Made by a program: the position numbers and the translations under genes. Positions 8,171 to 16,424 of a stretch of 64,000 nucleotides of DNA are shown in pieces (the stretch's first letter is position 1; the number at the start of each line of letters is the position of its first letter). This DNA comes from Candidatus Gastranaerophilales bacterium (GTDB lineage: Bacteria > Cyanobacteriota > Vampirovibrionia > Gastranaerophilales > Gastranaerophilaceae). The DNA lies in NCBI GenBank assembly GCA_944325605.1, contig CALVAX010000009.1:19485-83484 (forward strand), in the 5' to 3' direction. Below the pieces are notes generated by a model that saw only the letters and a list, made by a program, of their open reading frames with translations, was not told the origin of the DNA and did no database searches.

Positions 8171-10510
8171 TTGAAATCAAAAAATATCATATATATATTA
8201 ATCATATCATTATCATTAATGACATTGTATCCGTTATCAAGCTTGGGAGCAGACAGTTTATGGGATTATAATACGATGGATACAACCGGAAGCGACATGG
8301 CAGAAAATTTTGTTTACGACCAGCCTGCCGCGCAAAATGTGCCGTCTGATGTTCCGGCTGAAACAAAAAAGACTAAAAAATTTAACTTTGGTTTTAAAAG
8401 GGACAAGAAATCAGAAGATTTAATACCTGAACAAAAAACAAAAAAAGAAAAGAAACAAAAGGTAAAAAAAGAAAATCCGGAAAAATCTGCAGAACAAAAT
8501 ACGGAAAAAGATACTGAAAAGAAAGGCTTTTTTGACTTTTTAAAACACAAAAAAAACAAAGATAATATCCAAACAGAAAAACAACAACAATCCGCTCCTG
8601 CAGAAGAAGCCGAACAGCCGATTTCATTGCCTGAGTCAGATTCCGGACAGCAATCGCCCCAGAATTCACCAAACCTCAATTACGGATACAGCCAGTTTGA
8701 AGAAAATGAAACTCCGGCAGTCTCAAGAGCCTCATCCAGAAGCGAAAAATACATCAAAGACATTGAAATCCACGGTACAAACGTAATATCACCCGATGTA
8801 ATTTTAAGCAGTTTAAAACAAAAAAAAGGTGAAATATACAGCCGTGATATTGTACAGGAAGACTTAAGAAATATTTACCAGATGGGATATTTCAGCGAAA
8901 AAATGCGCGCAATTCCCGTAAATAATCCGGACGGAACAATCACGCTTAAGATTATCTTGGAAGAAAATGCTCCTGTCACAGACTTCACAATTGAAGGCAA
9001 CACCGTCGTTTCCAATGAAGAAATTCTTTCATACCTTATTGATATGAAAGGCAAACCGCAGAACATAGCGAAATTAAATGAAGCAATAGAAAAAATTCAG
9101 ATGTGCTATGCTTCAAAAGGCTATATCCTGGCAAGAATAGATTCCGTCACCGATGATCCGGACGGAACAATAAATATAAGCATAAAAGAAGGTACTATAA
9201 ACCGTATTTTGATAGCCGGCAATGAAAAAACCAAAGATTTTGTAATCGAAAGAAACGTTTTATCAGAACCCGGTATGGTTTATAATGAAAATCTTCTGAA
9301 GGAAGATATTGTAAGACTTTATGCCTCACAGGCATTCAAGGATGTAACAAGAGAAATCACACCCTGCGCAGACGAGCCTGACGCTTATGACATTACAATC
9401 AATGTACAGGAACAGAGAACGGCAAACATCTCAATCGGCGGCGGTCTTGATACCGTAACCGGTGTATTCGGGTCGCTCGGTATTGCAGATAACAACTTCC
9501 GAGGAAGAAACCAGAGAGTTTCATTGAACGGCCTTGTCGGTTCCGGTGTAATCCTGAATGATGCTTCTATTATGAGAAGAATGAATTTGCAGGTAGAATT
9601 GAGCTTCTTTGAACCATATTTCTTCAACGCCGACACATCATTGATGAGCAAATTATTCTTCAGAGATTTCGGAAGTTATCAGGTTCCGCTAGCCATAGAA
9701 CAAAGATTCGGCGGCGAAGTAACCGTTGCCCACAGAATGAAACGCAACAAACACTTAACCTCAACTTTTTCTCTCGGAGTTGAAAATATTGATGTAAAAG
9801 AAGGCGACTTCAACAAAATTGCAAGTCTTTACCAGAGATATAACATTCCGATTGAAGAACGTGCAAAGCAGCTTGACGGCGGATTGTTTATGTCATTGAG
9901 TCCGGCCTTAATCTTTGACACAAGAGAAGGCGGAACCGTCACAAGAAAAGGAACAATTGCAAGCTTAAGGTTTGACGAAGAAATCGGTCTGCTTGATTTT
10001 GGCAAAACTCACGGTAAATTAACAGGGTCATTCAAACACTACATACCGGTCGGCAAAAAATCATCATTGTCATTTACAGTTAAAGGCGGCGGCAAAATTC
10101 ACGGGGATGACATGCCTGAAGTTATGATGTACAGATTAGGCGGCCCTTATACAATCAGAGGTTTCAAAATGAGCGGTGTCGGTACAGGCGATGCATTCAT
10201 TATGGGATCTGCAGAATTTGCAACCCCCATACCGTTTCTTGACAGAACACGTCTTGCAAGAAAGATTAATTTCCTGAATAATATCAGATTTACAGTCTGG
10301 GCTGACGCAGGTAAAATATTCAACCCGACAGTTACAAATACAATTTACGACAGACCGCTTGAAGCGGTTACTGCAGGTGTCGGCTTGAAACTTTATATTC
10401 CGGGCATGGGCCCGTTATCAATTGATTACGGTATTCCGTTCACCAATCCGGGAGAAAACGGAAATCCGAACGGATACTTTACTTTTGGTGTAGGTGATTT
10501 AATATATTAG
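8171..10510 (+). CDS. bamA: Outer-membrane assembly protein BamA (Omp85 family)
   Basis: A 779-residue Omp85 protein that inserts beta-barrel proteins into the outer membrane. The start is TTG with GAGGA ten bases upstream. Residues 1-27 form a signal peptide (IIYILIISLSLMTLYPLSSLGA). Residues of about 55-170 are an unusual Lys/Glu/Gln-rich linker (KKTKK, KKEKKQKVKK) not seen in proteobacterial BamA. POTRA-type repeats follow from about 195 (YIKDIEIHGTNVISPDVI, PVTDFTIEGNTVVSNEEIL, INRILIAGNEKTKDFVIERN). The C-terminal 16-stranded barrel contains GGPYTIRGF, the VRGF-like motif of loop 6, and ends in an aromatic strand. It is directly followed by skp, which supports an outer-membrane biogenesis operon. 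Confidence 0.95.
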   Translation: MKSKNIIYILIISLSLMTLYPLSSLGADSLWDYNTMDTTGSDMAENFVYDQPAAQNVPSDVPAETKKTKKFNFGFKRDKKSEDLIPEQKTKKEKKQKVKKENPEKSAEQNTEKDTEKKGFFDFLKHKKNKDNIQTEKQQQSAPAEEAEQPISLPESDSGQQSPQNSPNLNYGYSQFEENETPAVSRASSRSEKYIKDIEIHGTNVISPDVILSSLKQKKGEIYSRDIVQEDLRNIYQMGYFSEKMRAIPVNNPDGTITLKIILEENAPVTDFTIEGNTVVSNEEILSYLIDMKGKPQNIAKLNEAIEKIQMCYASKGYILARIDSVTDDPDGTINISIKEGTINRILIAGNEKTKDFVIERNVLSEPGMVYNENLLKEDIVRLYASQAFKDVTREITPCADEPDAYDITINVQEQRTANISIGGGLDTVTGVFGSLGIADNNFRGRNQRVSLNGLVGSGVILNDASIMRRMNLQVELSFFEPYFFNADTSLMSKLFFRDFGSYQVPLAIEQRFGGEVTVAHRMKRNKHLTSTFSLGVENIDVKEGDFNKIASLYQRYNIPIEERAKQLDGGLFMSLSPALIFDTREGGTVTRKGTIASLRFDEEIGLLDFGKTHGKLTGSFKHYIPVGKKSSLSFTVKGGGKIHGDDMPEVMMYRLGGPYTIRGFKMSGVGTGDAFIMGSAEFATPIPFLDRTRLARKINFLNNIRFTVWADAGKIFNPTVTNTIYDRPLEAVTAGVGLKLYIPGMGPLSIDYGIPFTNPGENGNPNGYFTFGVGDLIY

Positions 10511-10530
10511 AAAAGACATAAGGAGGTAAT

Positions 10531-10980
10531 ATGAAAAAAACTTTAGCGATAACAGCACTGGCACTGGCAATGTGCGGTTTTTGCAGCAAAGCAATGGCAG
10601 GCGGCGTAGGTTATATTGATTATCAAAAAGTTCAGGCTAATTATTCCTATGCTCAATCCGCAGTAAAAGAACTTGATGCCAAAAGACTTGAACTTCAACA
10701 GTATATGGTAGACAAAGAAAAACAATACAAAGCTCTTGATACACCTTTGAAAAAACAGAACTTTGAAGATGCAACAGCCAGAGAATTCAATGCAAAACAG
10801 GAAGCATTGATGAAACTTCAGGCACAAAAAGGTGAACAGATTTACAACAAAATTCAGGCAGCCGCAAAACAGGTTCTTGTTGAGCAGAAACTTGATGCTG
10901 TTTTAGACACAAATGCTGTATTCATCGGCGGTGTAGACATTACAGACCTTGTAATCCAGAAGCTTAAAACAATGCCGTAA
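10531..10980 (+). CDS. skp: Periplasmic chaperone Skp/OmpH family
   Basis: A 149-residue secreted chaperone for unfolded outer-membrane proteins. A signal peptide (LAITALALAMCGFCSKAMA) precedes the mature start GGVGYIDYQKV, the family's first strand. A long alpha-helical hairpin rich in Lys, Gln and Glu follows (about residues 45-120), then the closing strand DAVLDTNAVFIGGVDITD. The ATG has a strong SD (AAGGAGGT) and lies 20 nt after bamA, as in many diderms. Subunits normally trimerise with the hairpins as tentacles. Confidence 0.93.
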   Translation: MKKTLAITALALAMCGFCSKAMAGGVGYIDYQKVQANYSYAQSAVKELDAKRLELQQYMVDKEKQYKALDTPLKKQNFEDATAREFNAKQEALMKLQAQKGEQIYNKIQAAAKQVLVEQKLDAVLDTNAVFIGGVDITDLVIQKLKTMP

Positions 10981-11008
10981 TCATCTATATATTTGAAAGG
11001 ATTTTAAA

Positions 11009-11785
11009 ATGAAATATTCACAAAACGGCGAACAATACCATATAGGCTTGAAAGAAGGCGACGCCGGAAAATATGTAATTTTACCCGGCGACCCGAAACG
11101 ATGCAAAAAGATTGCAGAATATTTTGATAACGCTGAACTTATTGCAGACAGGCGCGAATACACAACCTATACAGGATACCTGAACGGCGAAAAAGTAACA
11201 GTAACATCAACCGGTATAGGCGGGCCTTCAGCGTCTATCGCCTTAGAGGAACTTGTGAAAATCGGCGCAGAAAAATTCATCCGTGTCGGAACCTGCGGCG
11301 GCATTGATATCAACGTAAAAGGCGGAGATATTGTAGTTGCAACAGGAGCCGTCAGAATGGAAGGGACATCCAAAGAATATGCGCCGATAGAATTTCCGGC
11401 AGTTGCGGATTTGGATATAACCAATGCGCTCGTTGAAGCATGCAAAAAATTAAATAATCCGTTCCATACCGGAATAGTTCAATGTAAAGATTCTTTCTAC
11501 GGACAGCACAGCCCTGAAAAATCTCCCGTCAGTTATGACTTGATTAACAAATGGGAAGCATGGAAACGGTTGGGCTGCAAAGCTTCCGAAATGGAATCTG
11601 CAGCACTGTTTGTGGTCGGAAGTGCTTTGAATGTTAAGGTAGGATCTGTATTTCTGACAGTAGCAAATCAGGAAAGAGAAAAGCTGAATCTGGATAATCC
11701 TGTAATACATGACACAGACAAAGCAATAAAAACCGCAATTGAAGCATTAAAAATTCTAATCGAAAAAGATAAAAATCAGGAGTAA
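11009..11785 (+). CDS. udp: Uridine phosphorylase (PNP/UDP family)
   Basis: A 258-residue nucleoside phosphorylase that splits uridine with phosphate into uracil and ribose-1-phosphate. It is a cytosolic salvage enzyme. The phosphate site is visible as LPGDPKRC near residue 25 and RVGTCGG near 95. The nucleoside site and dimer signature [14 protein letters not shown] lies near 195. Length and motif order suit NP-I family uridine phosphorylases rather than DeoD, though specificity within the family is an inference. It lies 28 nt after skp and 3 nt before the next gene, so it is probably co-transcribed with both. Confidence 0.9.
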   Translation: MKYSQNGEQYHIGLKEGDAGKYVILPGDPKRCKKIAEYFDNAELIADRREYTTYTGYLNGEKVTVTSTGIGGPSASIALEELVKIGAEKFIRVGTCGGIDINVKGGDIVVATGAVRMEGTSKEYAPIEFPAVADLDITNALVEACKKLNNPFHTGIVQCKDSFYGQHSPEKSPVSYDLINKWEAWKRLGCKASEMESAALFVVGSALNVKVGSVFLTVANQEREKLNLDNPVIHDTDKAIKTAIEALKILIEKDKNQE

Positions 11786-11788
11786 AAA

Positions 11789-13264
11789 ATGTTTAATAAA
11801 AAAATGCAGTATATTATAAAAACCTGTTCCGGAGAAAACATGCAGGAACTTCAAAATCTTCTGAATGAAATGTCCATGAACGGCTGGGAATTATACAGCA
11901 TGAATGAAGTGGAAACAGATGACGGTGTAAAATTTAACTGCATTTTTATGAGCGAAACCCAGCAGGAAGAAGATCTTTCAACATCTGACGTTATAAACAT
12001 TTCGACCTTCAAAAGCCAGATGGAAAAAATGCTCTCCCCGCAGCTTTCGCCTTACGAAGCATGCCTTGATATTCAATCAAAAATCAAAAGCCAGCAAAAT
12101 AAAATTACAAAAATAAAAAAAGAACTTGAAAAAGAAGCCCCAGCTTCAGTTAACCGAAAAAAACTTAACGACAAAATTTCGGCAAACTTGAAAGAACTTG
12201 ACGATTTAAAATTGAAGCTGGCAAAAACGACATCTCCTGATGTTATGTTTGAAAAATTAACAGAAGAAAAACTATCAATTCATTTGAGTGAAGAACTTAT
12301 TGAATATGTAGAAAATGAATCCGAAGATGCTCAGGAAACTCTTCTTGCTGAAACTGTAAAATCAAGGCTGAAATTAACGGAAGAATTGGGCTATGTTATC
12401 CCTAAAATTATTTTTCAGGATGATGACAATCTGAACCCGTATGAATTTTCAATAAAAATTCGCGGCATGGATGTATATAGAGCATGCGTTTATCCAAATT
12501 ACACAATGTACTTTGCTGACGAACTTCACCTGGAAAATAAAATCAAAAATTCCATTTACGATACAGACTTTATAACAGGCAAAAAAATTGTCTGGATTGA
12601 AAAAAGCAAAACAAAAGACTTTTGGGAAAAAGGAATAAACGGTGCAGAATTTATCGCAAGAGCACTGGAATATTCAGCAATCAGATATATAGACGAATTA
12701 ATGGACTACAGCGACATTGAAAAATATATAGATGTCGTAAGTAAAAAGAATGAATTTCTTGTTGCAAACCTGATTCCTGATTTTATAACACTTTCGGATC
12801 TCAAATTTGTCCTGACCAGCCTGATAAAAGAAAGAGTTTCAATAAAAGACATAACCTATCTTTTTGAAAAAATGAACGATTTTGCAGAAGAAGGCGCAAA
12901 ATCAGATCTTCTGAAAAAAGTCCGCTTGGCGCTTTCCAGAAAAATATGCTCAAAATACGCAAACGAAAACGGAGTAATAAGCCTTATAGAAGTTTCTGAA
13001 AAAACACTGGATGCGTTCATGCCGAATTTTGAAGAAGATGATGATTTTATAATAAAAATTGACGGGGATTTTGCGGAAAAACTTGCACAAAAAATCTCGA
13101 AAAAGGCAAAACAACTGGAAATAGAAACACCCAAAATTCTCGTACCTCTGGAATTAAGACATTTGTTTTTCACACTTCTTTCAAACTACCTGAATAACGT
13201 TGCTGTTCTGGCAAGAGAAGAAATCGGCTGCAATTTTGGAATAGAAATTGTTGCAAATGTTTAA
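11789..13264 (+). CDS. Soluble protein with DUF4177-like N-terminus and FlhA C-domain-like C-terminus
   Basis: A 491-residue protein with no membrane segment. Residues 1-60 look like a DUF4177 domain (LQNLLNEMSMNGWELYSM). About residues 75-150 are a charged probable coiled coil. From about 160 to the end it resembles the cytoplasmic domain of FlhA/FHIPEP export-gate proteins: KLTEELGYVIPKIIFQDD, then NLNPYEFSIKIRGMDVYRA (the family's NPYEYxIxIRGxxV), GKKIVWIEKS, and LIPDFITLSDLKFVLTSL with ERVSIKDITYLFE, which matches FlhA's VLxxLLxExVSIRD. True FlhA has eight N-terminal membrane helices; none are present, and no flagellar or type III secretion gene is in the window. The SD is AGGAG; the gene lies 3 nt after udp. 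The homology call is by eye but strong over 300 residues. The function is unknown. Confidence 0.82.
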   Translation: MFNKKMQYIIKTCSGENMQELQNLLNEMSMNGWELYSMNEVETDDGVKFNCIFMSETQQEEDLSTSDVINISTFKSQMEKMLSPQLSPYEACLDIQSKIKSQQNKITKIKKELEKEAPASVNRKKLNDKISANLKELDDLKLKLAKTTSPDVMFEKLTEEKLSIHLSEELIEYVENESEDAQETLLAETVKSRLKLTEELGYVIPKIIFQDDDNLNPYEFSIKIRGMDVYRACVYPNYTMYFADELHLENKIKNSIYDTDFITGKKIVWIEKSKTKDFWEKGINGAEFIARALEYSAIRYIDELMDYSDIEKYIDVVSKKNEFLVANLIPDFITLSDLKFVLTSLIKERVSIKDITYLFEKMNDFAEEGAKSDLLKKVRLALSRKICSKYANENGVISLIEVSEKTLDAFMPNFEEDDDFIIKIDGDFAEKLAQKISKKAKQLEIETPKILVPLELRHLFFTLLSNYLNNVAVLAREEIGCNFGIEIVANV

Positions 13265-13278
13265 AAATTTTCTATAAT

Positions 13279-13301
13279 CTGGCAAAAAAAATTATTCACG
13301 G
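13279..13301 (+). promoter_or_regulatory. Shared upstream element, copy 1
   Basis: CTGGC, eight A, then TTATTCACGG, ending 13 nt before the ATG of the tagged GH77 gene. TTGCAA and TATAAT (13272-13277) with a 16-bp spacer lie directly upstream, so in this copy the element may lie at or after the transcription start. Similar elements occur at 16280, 16370 and 43699. Confidence 0.6.
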
Positions 13302-13314
13302 TTTTTAGAAGAGT

Positions 13315-15372
13315 ATGCGCATCACAGGAATTAATAACGGAATACAAAACAACTACACAACCTTCGGCAGACGTCCGACAAAAGAAGAAGAACCAGACCT
13401 TCAAAAAGCCATGGAAGATGGTTTCAAAGCAATAGGCACAGACCAGCGTATTGCAATAACCCATGGTTCGGTTTTTCCTGCTGTTGGAAGGGATTCGTTT
13501 ATCGGCTCCCCGTACGGAGAAGGTGCCACAAAATGGATTAACTTTCTAAAACTGTACGGATTTAACGGAAACCAATTAGGCCCTAACGGAATGATCCTGT
13601 ATGATGATAAAAATTATTCTCCATACAATTCATCAGCCCTCAATGAAAACTTTCTTTTCATAGATCTCAAACCACTCACAACAGAAAAATACGGAAAAAT
13701 TTTATCTGAAGAAAGTTATGAAAAGTTAACCGTTCCGGCTGAGGCAGATGATAAAGCTTACAGATTTTCAAACTTTTCTGAAGCTAAATTTGTATATTTT
13801 CAGGCTTTAAATGAAAGCTACAAAAACTTTAAAGCAAATCTTGCAAAAGGCCAGCCCGAAGCAATTCAGCTAAACAAAGAATTTGAAGAATTTAAGAAAC
13901 AAAAAGGTAAACAAACCGAAGAAGAAGGGATTTATCGGGTATTAACAACATTATACGATGACGAAGACTGTGACAATTGGCCGGAATATGATTCTGATTT
14001 AATGGTTCAAATCAGGCAAAAAGACCCTAAAGCAGAAAAACGCTATGAAACTATCAAAAAAAGATTTCACAAATCAATTGAGGAATACCAGTTTGAACAG
14101 TTTATCGTAACAAAACAAATAAAAGAAAACAAAGCATACCGTGACAGCATTGGATTCACCTATTTTTCAGATCTTCTTGTCGGATTGTCTAAAATGGATT
14201 ACTGGCGCTACAAAGAGGCTTTCCTGAAAGGATATTATATGGGGGCCCCTACAGACGATGCAACAAAACCGCACCAAACCTGGGGAATACATGTAATAAA
14301 TCCGCAAAAACTTTTCATTGATAAAGACCAATTAAACATCGGCGGAGAATTTTTAAGAGAAAAACTAAGACATGCGCTTGAAAACTGCGAAAATATTCGA
14401 ATTGACCACCCGATGGGAATGATTGAACCGTTTGTGTACCGTGGTGATTCTTTACAATATGATGAGAACGGAAAACAAATAAAAGATGCCCTTTATGTCC
14501 GCTATCTTTCCCAGTTGTTTGAAGCCGGAACGCCGATAGATAAATATTCTGATTATGAAAAGATTATGACCAGAATTGTACTCCCTACATTAAAAGAAAA
14601 AAACATAACGGATAAAAATGCTCCTGTCTGGGAAAATTTATGCAGCGAACCAACATTATTTAAAAAAGTTTATTATGAACAAAACAATCTTCCTCACATG
14701 ATTATGCTCGACTACAAACGGGGGAAAGACTACAACAATCCAGATGACTGGTATTTGCTAGGATCACACGATTCAATACCGGTATTAAATATGCTTAAAA
14801 GACACGGCGGAAATATAAGAAATGAAGAAGCCTGGAATCCATTATATCTTGCAGGTTACCTGAATCAGGATACAAAAAGAATAGACGAAAACGTTGAATT
14901 TTGCAATACTATTTCAAACACCTTCCCTGACAAAACGCCAAAAACAGGGGTTGACCTTGCTAAAGCGGATATGGCAATGGTTCAGGCAAAATTTGCAGAA
15001 CTTCTTTTAAAGAAAAAGATTCAAATATCATTTGCTGATATCTTAGGCATCACAGACAACGGAGTTGTCTACAACATAGGAGGAGAAAGCAACCCTGTGT
15101 TCTGGAAAGAAAGACTTGCTCCTGACTTTGAGGATAAATATTACGAAAACCTATCCAGCGAAACCCCGACAGCACTTAACATGCCGGAAGTTTTAAAAAT
15201 TGCTCTGCAAGCCTCAATCGACCGCCAGCTTGTAGATTACATGAACCAGATGGAAAATGATCCGCAAAAAGATATAAAAACAACTCAAAAAAGAGAGGAA
15301 CTGTATGCCCAATACGGTCAACTCCTTGAAAAGCTTCAGCATTATGCCGATGTTTTAAAAGAAAAAGAATAA
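13315..15372 (+). CDS. GH77-type 4-alpha-glucanotransferase (amylomaltase-like) with N-terminal tag
   Basis: A 685-residue divergent member of the MalQ family, which transfers alpha-1,4-glucan segments. Family marks: SPYGEGATKWINFLKLYGFNG near the start, YSPYNSSALNENFLFIDL, the nucleophile Asp364 in RIDHPMG, a likely acid/base Glu440 in WENLC followed by LPHM, and Asp486 in GSHDS. It is longer than a typical amylomaltase and has a charged insert around 165-260. The N-terminus MRITGINNGIQNNYTTFGRR is not part of the enzyme fold and carries the polar tag ending in F-G seen in other proteins here. The shared element lies immediately upstream and a strong terminator downstream, so it is a single-gene unit. 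Its substrate is probably glycogen or maltodextrin (inference). Confidence 0.85.
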   Translation: MRITGINNGIQNNYTTFGRRPTKEEEPDLQKAMEDGFKAIGTDQRIAITHGSVFPAVGRDSFIGSPYGEGATKWINFLKLYGFNGNQLGPNGMILYDDKNYSPYNSSALNENFLFIDLKPLTTEKYGKILSEESYEKLTVPAEADDKAYRFSNFSEAKFVYFQALNESYKNFKANLAKGQPEAIQLNKEFEEFKKQKGKQTEEEGIYRVLTTLYDDEDCDNWPEYDSDLMVQIRQKDPKAEKRYETIKKRFHKSIEEYQFEQFIVTKQIKENKAYRDSIGFTYFSDLLVGLSKMDYWRYKEAFLKGYYMGAPTDDATKPHQTWGIHVINPQKLFIDKDQLNIGGEFLREKLRHALENCENIRIDHPMGMIEPFVYRGDSLQYDENGKQIKDALYVRYLSQLFEAGTPIDKYSDYEKIMTRIVLPTLKEKNITDKNAPVWENLCSEPTLFKKVYYEQNNLPHMIMLDYKRGKDYNNPDDWYLLGSHDSIPVLNMLKRHGGNIRNEEAWNPLYLAGYLNQDTKRIDENVEFCNTISNTFPDKTPKTGVDLAKADMAMVQAKFAELLLKKKIQISFADILGITDNGVVYNIGGESNPVFWKERLAPDFEDKYYENLSSETPTALNMPEVLKIALQASIDRQLVDYMNQMENDPQKDIKTTQKREELYAQYGQLLEKLQHYADVLKEKE

Positions 15373-15385
15373 AAATACAGCACGA

Positions 15386-15417
15386 GGGCGGATGCTTTTT
15401 AAGCATCCGCCCTTTTT
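15386..15417 (+). terminator. Rho-independent terminator
   Basis: A perfect 12-bp stem GGGCGGATGCTT/AAGCATCCGCCC with a TTT loop and five T after it. It ends the GH77 transcript and, lying between convergent genes, may also act on the minus strand. Confidence 0.93.
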
Positions 15418-15431
15418 GCACTTAAATATAC

Positions 15432-16247
15432 CTAATCTCTGTGAGTACCGATTTGATAACCCGGAACGCACAGGAATGCGGGAACTGTTCTTGTGATAGC
15501 TGTAGAAAGCGGAGATTTATCAGCCATCAGAGTAACAGCCATACTCAAATCGTCCACATGCGGGGCAAAATCAGTTTTCTTAATTTTTCTATCCACATGT
15601 TTGTGGTAAATTTTTTCATTTATGAAATTAGAAAGTTTATTTCCGCCGACGATACCCGCCCCAAGCGCTGCAAGCGTCATTGCGGCTGACGGGATAACTT
15701 TTAAAGCTTTATTAAAATATTTAACAGATTTGCTGAAAACTTCTCCGGAAGCCTGAGGCACACAGCTTAAAATCTGACGTTTATATTTATCATAAAGTCT
15801 TGACACTCCGCCGACACAGATAACCGGCACAAGAACGTTACCCAGAAGCTGATTTACAGTTTCACGGAGTTTACTCTTAAAATGTTTTTTATCATCAAAT
15901 ACAGTCCCTCCTGCAAGCCCGCCCGCTGCAGAACCTGCGGCCAAAGCAAGAATTTGCGGCTCTTCTATTTCCATCAATTTTGCGTCGGGCTTATGTTTAT
16001 TAAATATTTTCAACATAGCCCAATTTTTTGGACTTTGCGAAAAAATAACTTTCGGATTCATTAAAAATCCCTGTTTTTTGGCAATTAAGGCTGAAGCAAC
16101 ACCAACACCTGTCATAGAAGATAGAAGGACACCTGTTTTATTAAGATTTTTCTCTTTCTTAAACTTATCATGCCTGCTATTTTTTGAGGTAAATGCTGCC
16201 TGATTATAATTTGGCTGTATATTTGAATTCACTTGACTTATTGGCAT
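15432..16247 (-). CDS. Tagged multi-pass membrane protein of unknown function
   Basis: A 271-residue protein that I do not recognise. The N-terminus is polar and ends in the tag NYNQAAFTSK (Phe at residue 19), followed by a basic stretch. Hydrophobic Gly/Ala-rich segments lie at about 40-58 (GVLLSSMTGVGVASALIA), 98-116 (ILALAAGSAAGGLAGGTVF), 138-150 (VLVPVICVGGV) and 184-200 (AAMTLAALGAGIVGG). Several have GxxxG-type packing, so a compact helical membrane protein is likely. SD AGAAGG precedes the ATG. The shared upstream element lies 32 nt before the start, back-to-back with the copy for the gene at 16425. It converges on the GH77 gene. Confidence 0.72.
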   Translation of the reverse strand: MPISQVNSNIQPNYNQAAFTSKNSRHDKFKKEKNLNKTGVLLSSMTGVGVASALIAKKQGFLMNPKVIFSQSPKNWAMLKIFNKHKPDAKLMEIEEPQILALAAGSAAGGLAGGTVFDDKKHFKSKLRETVNQLLGNVLVPVICVGGVSRLYDKYKRQILSCVPQASGEVFSKSVKYFNKALKVIPSAAMTLAALGAGIVGGNKLSNFINEKIYHKHVDRKIKKTDFAPHVDDLSMAVTLMADKSPLSTAITRTVPAFLCVPGYQIGTHRD

Positions 16248-16279
16248 AATTAACCACCTTCTTACACTTGAGAAAAAAC

Positions 16280-16302
16280 CCGTAAAGGAATTTTCTTGCC
16301 AT
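16280..16302 (-). promoter_or_regulatory. Shared upstream element, copy 2
   Basis: On the minus strand ATGGCAAGAAAA then TTCCTTTACGG, matching copy 1 at 17 of 23 positions. It ends 32 nt before the ATG of the 15432-16247 gene, and an ATATAT run precedes it. This is the most diverged of the four copies. Confidence 0.5.
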
Positions 16303-16369
16303 ATATATTTTAAAATTTAACAAAACTTTAAATCAATAGTGTAACAAAGTATTAAATAAGGCAAGCAAT

Positions 16370-16391
16370 CTGGCAAAAAAAATTATTCAGG
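16370..16391 (+). promoter_or_regulatory. Shared upstream element, copy 3
   Basis: CTGGC, eight A, then TTATTCAGG. It is identical to copy 1 for the first 20 bases and ends 33 nt before the ATG at 16425. Copies 2 and 3 lie 67 bp apart in opposite orientations between divergent genes. Confidence 0.6.
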
Positions 16392-16424
16392 ATTATTATA
16401 ACATTTGACAGGAATTGATAAAAA

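Noticed and set aside
13279..13301. Shared upstream element as a sigma54 promoter
   Set aside because: The TGGCA part resembles a -24 box, but no GC of a -12 box follows at the required spacing, and the tract between is A-rich.
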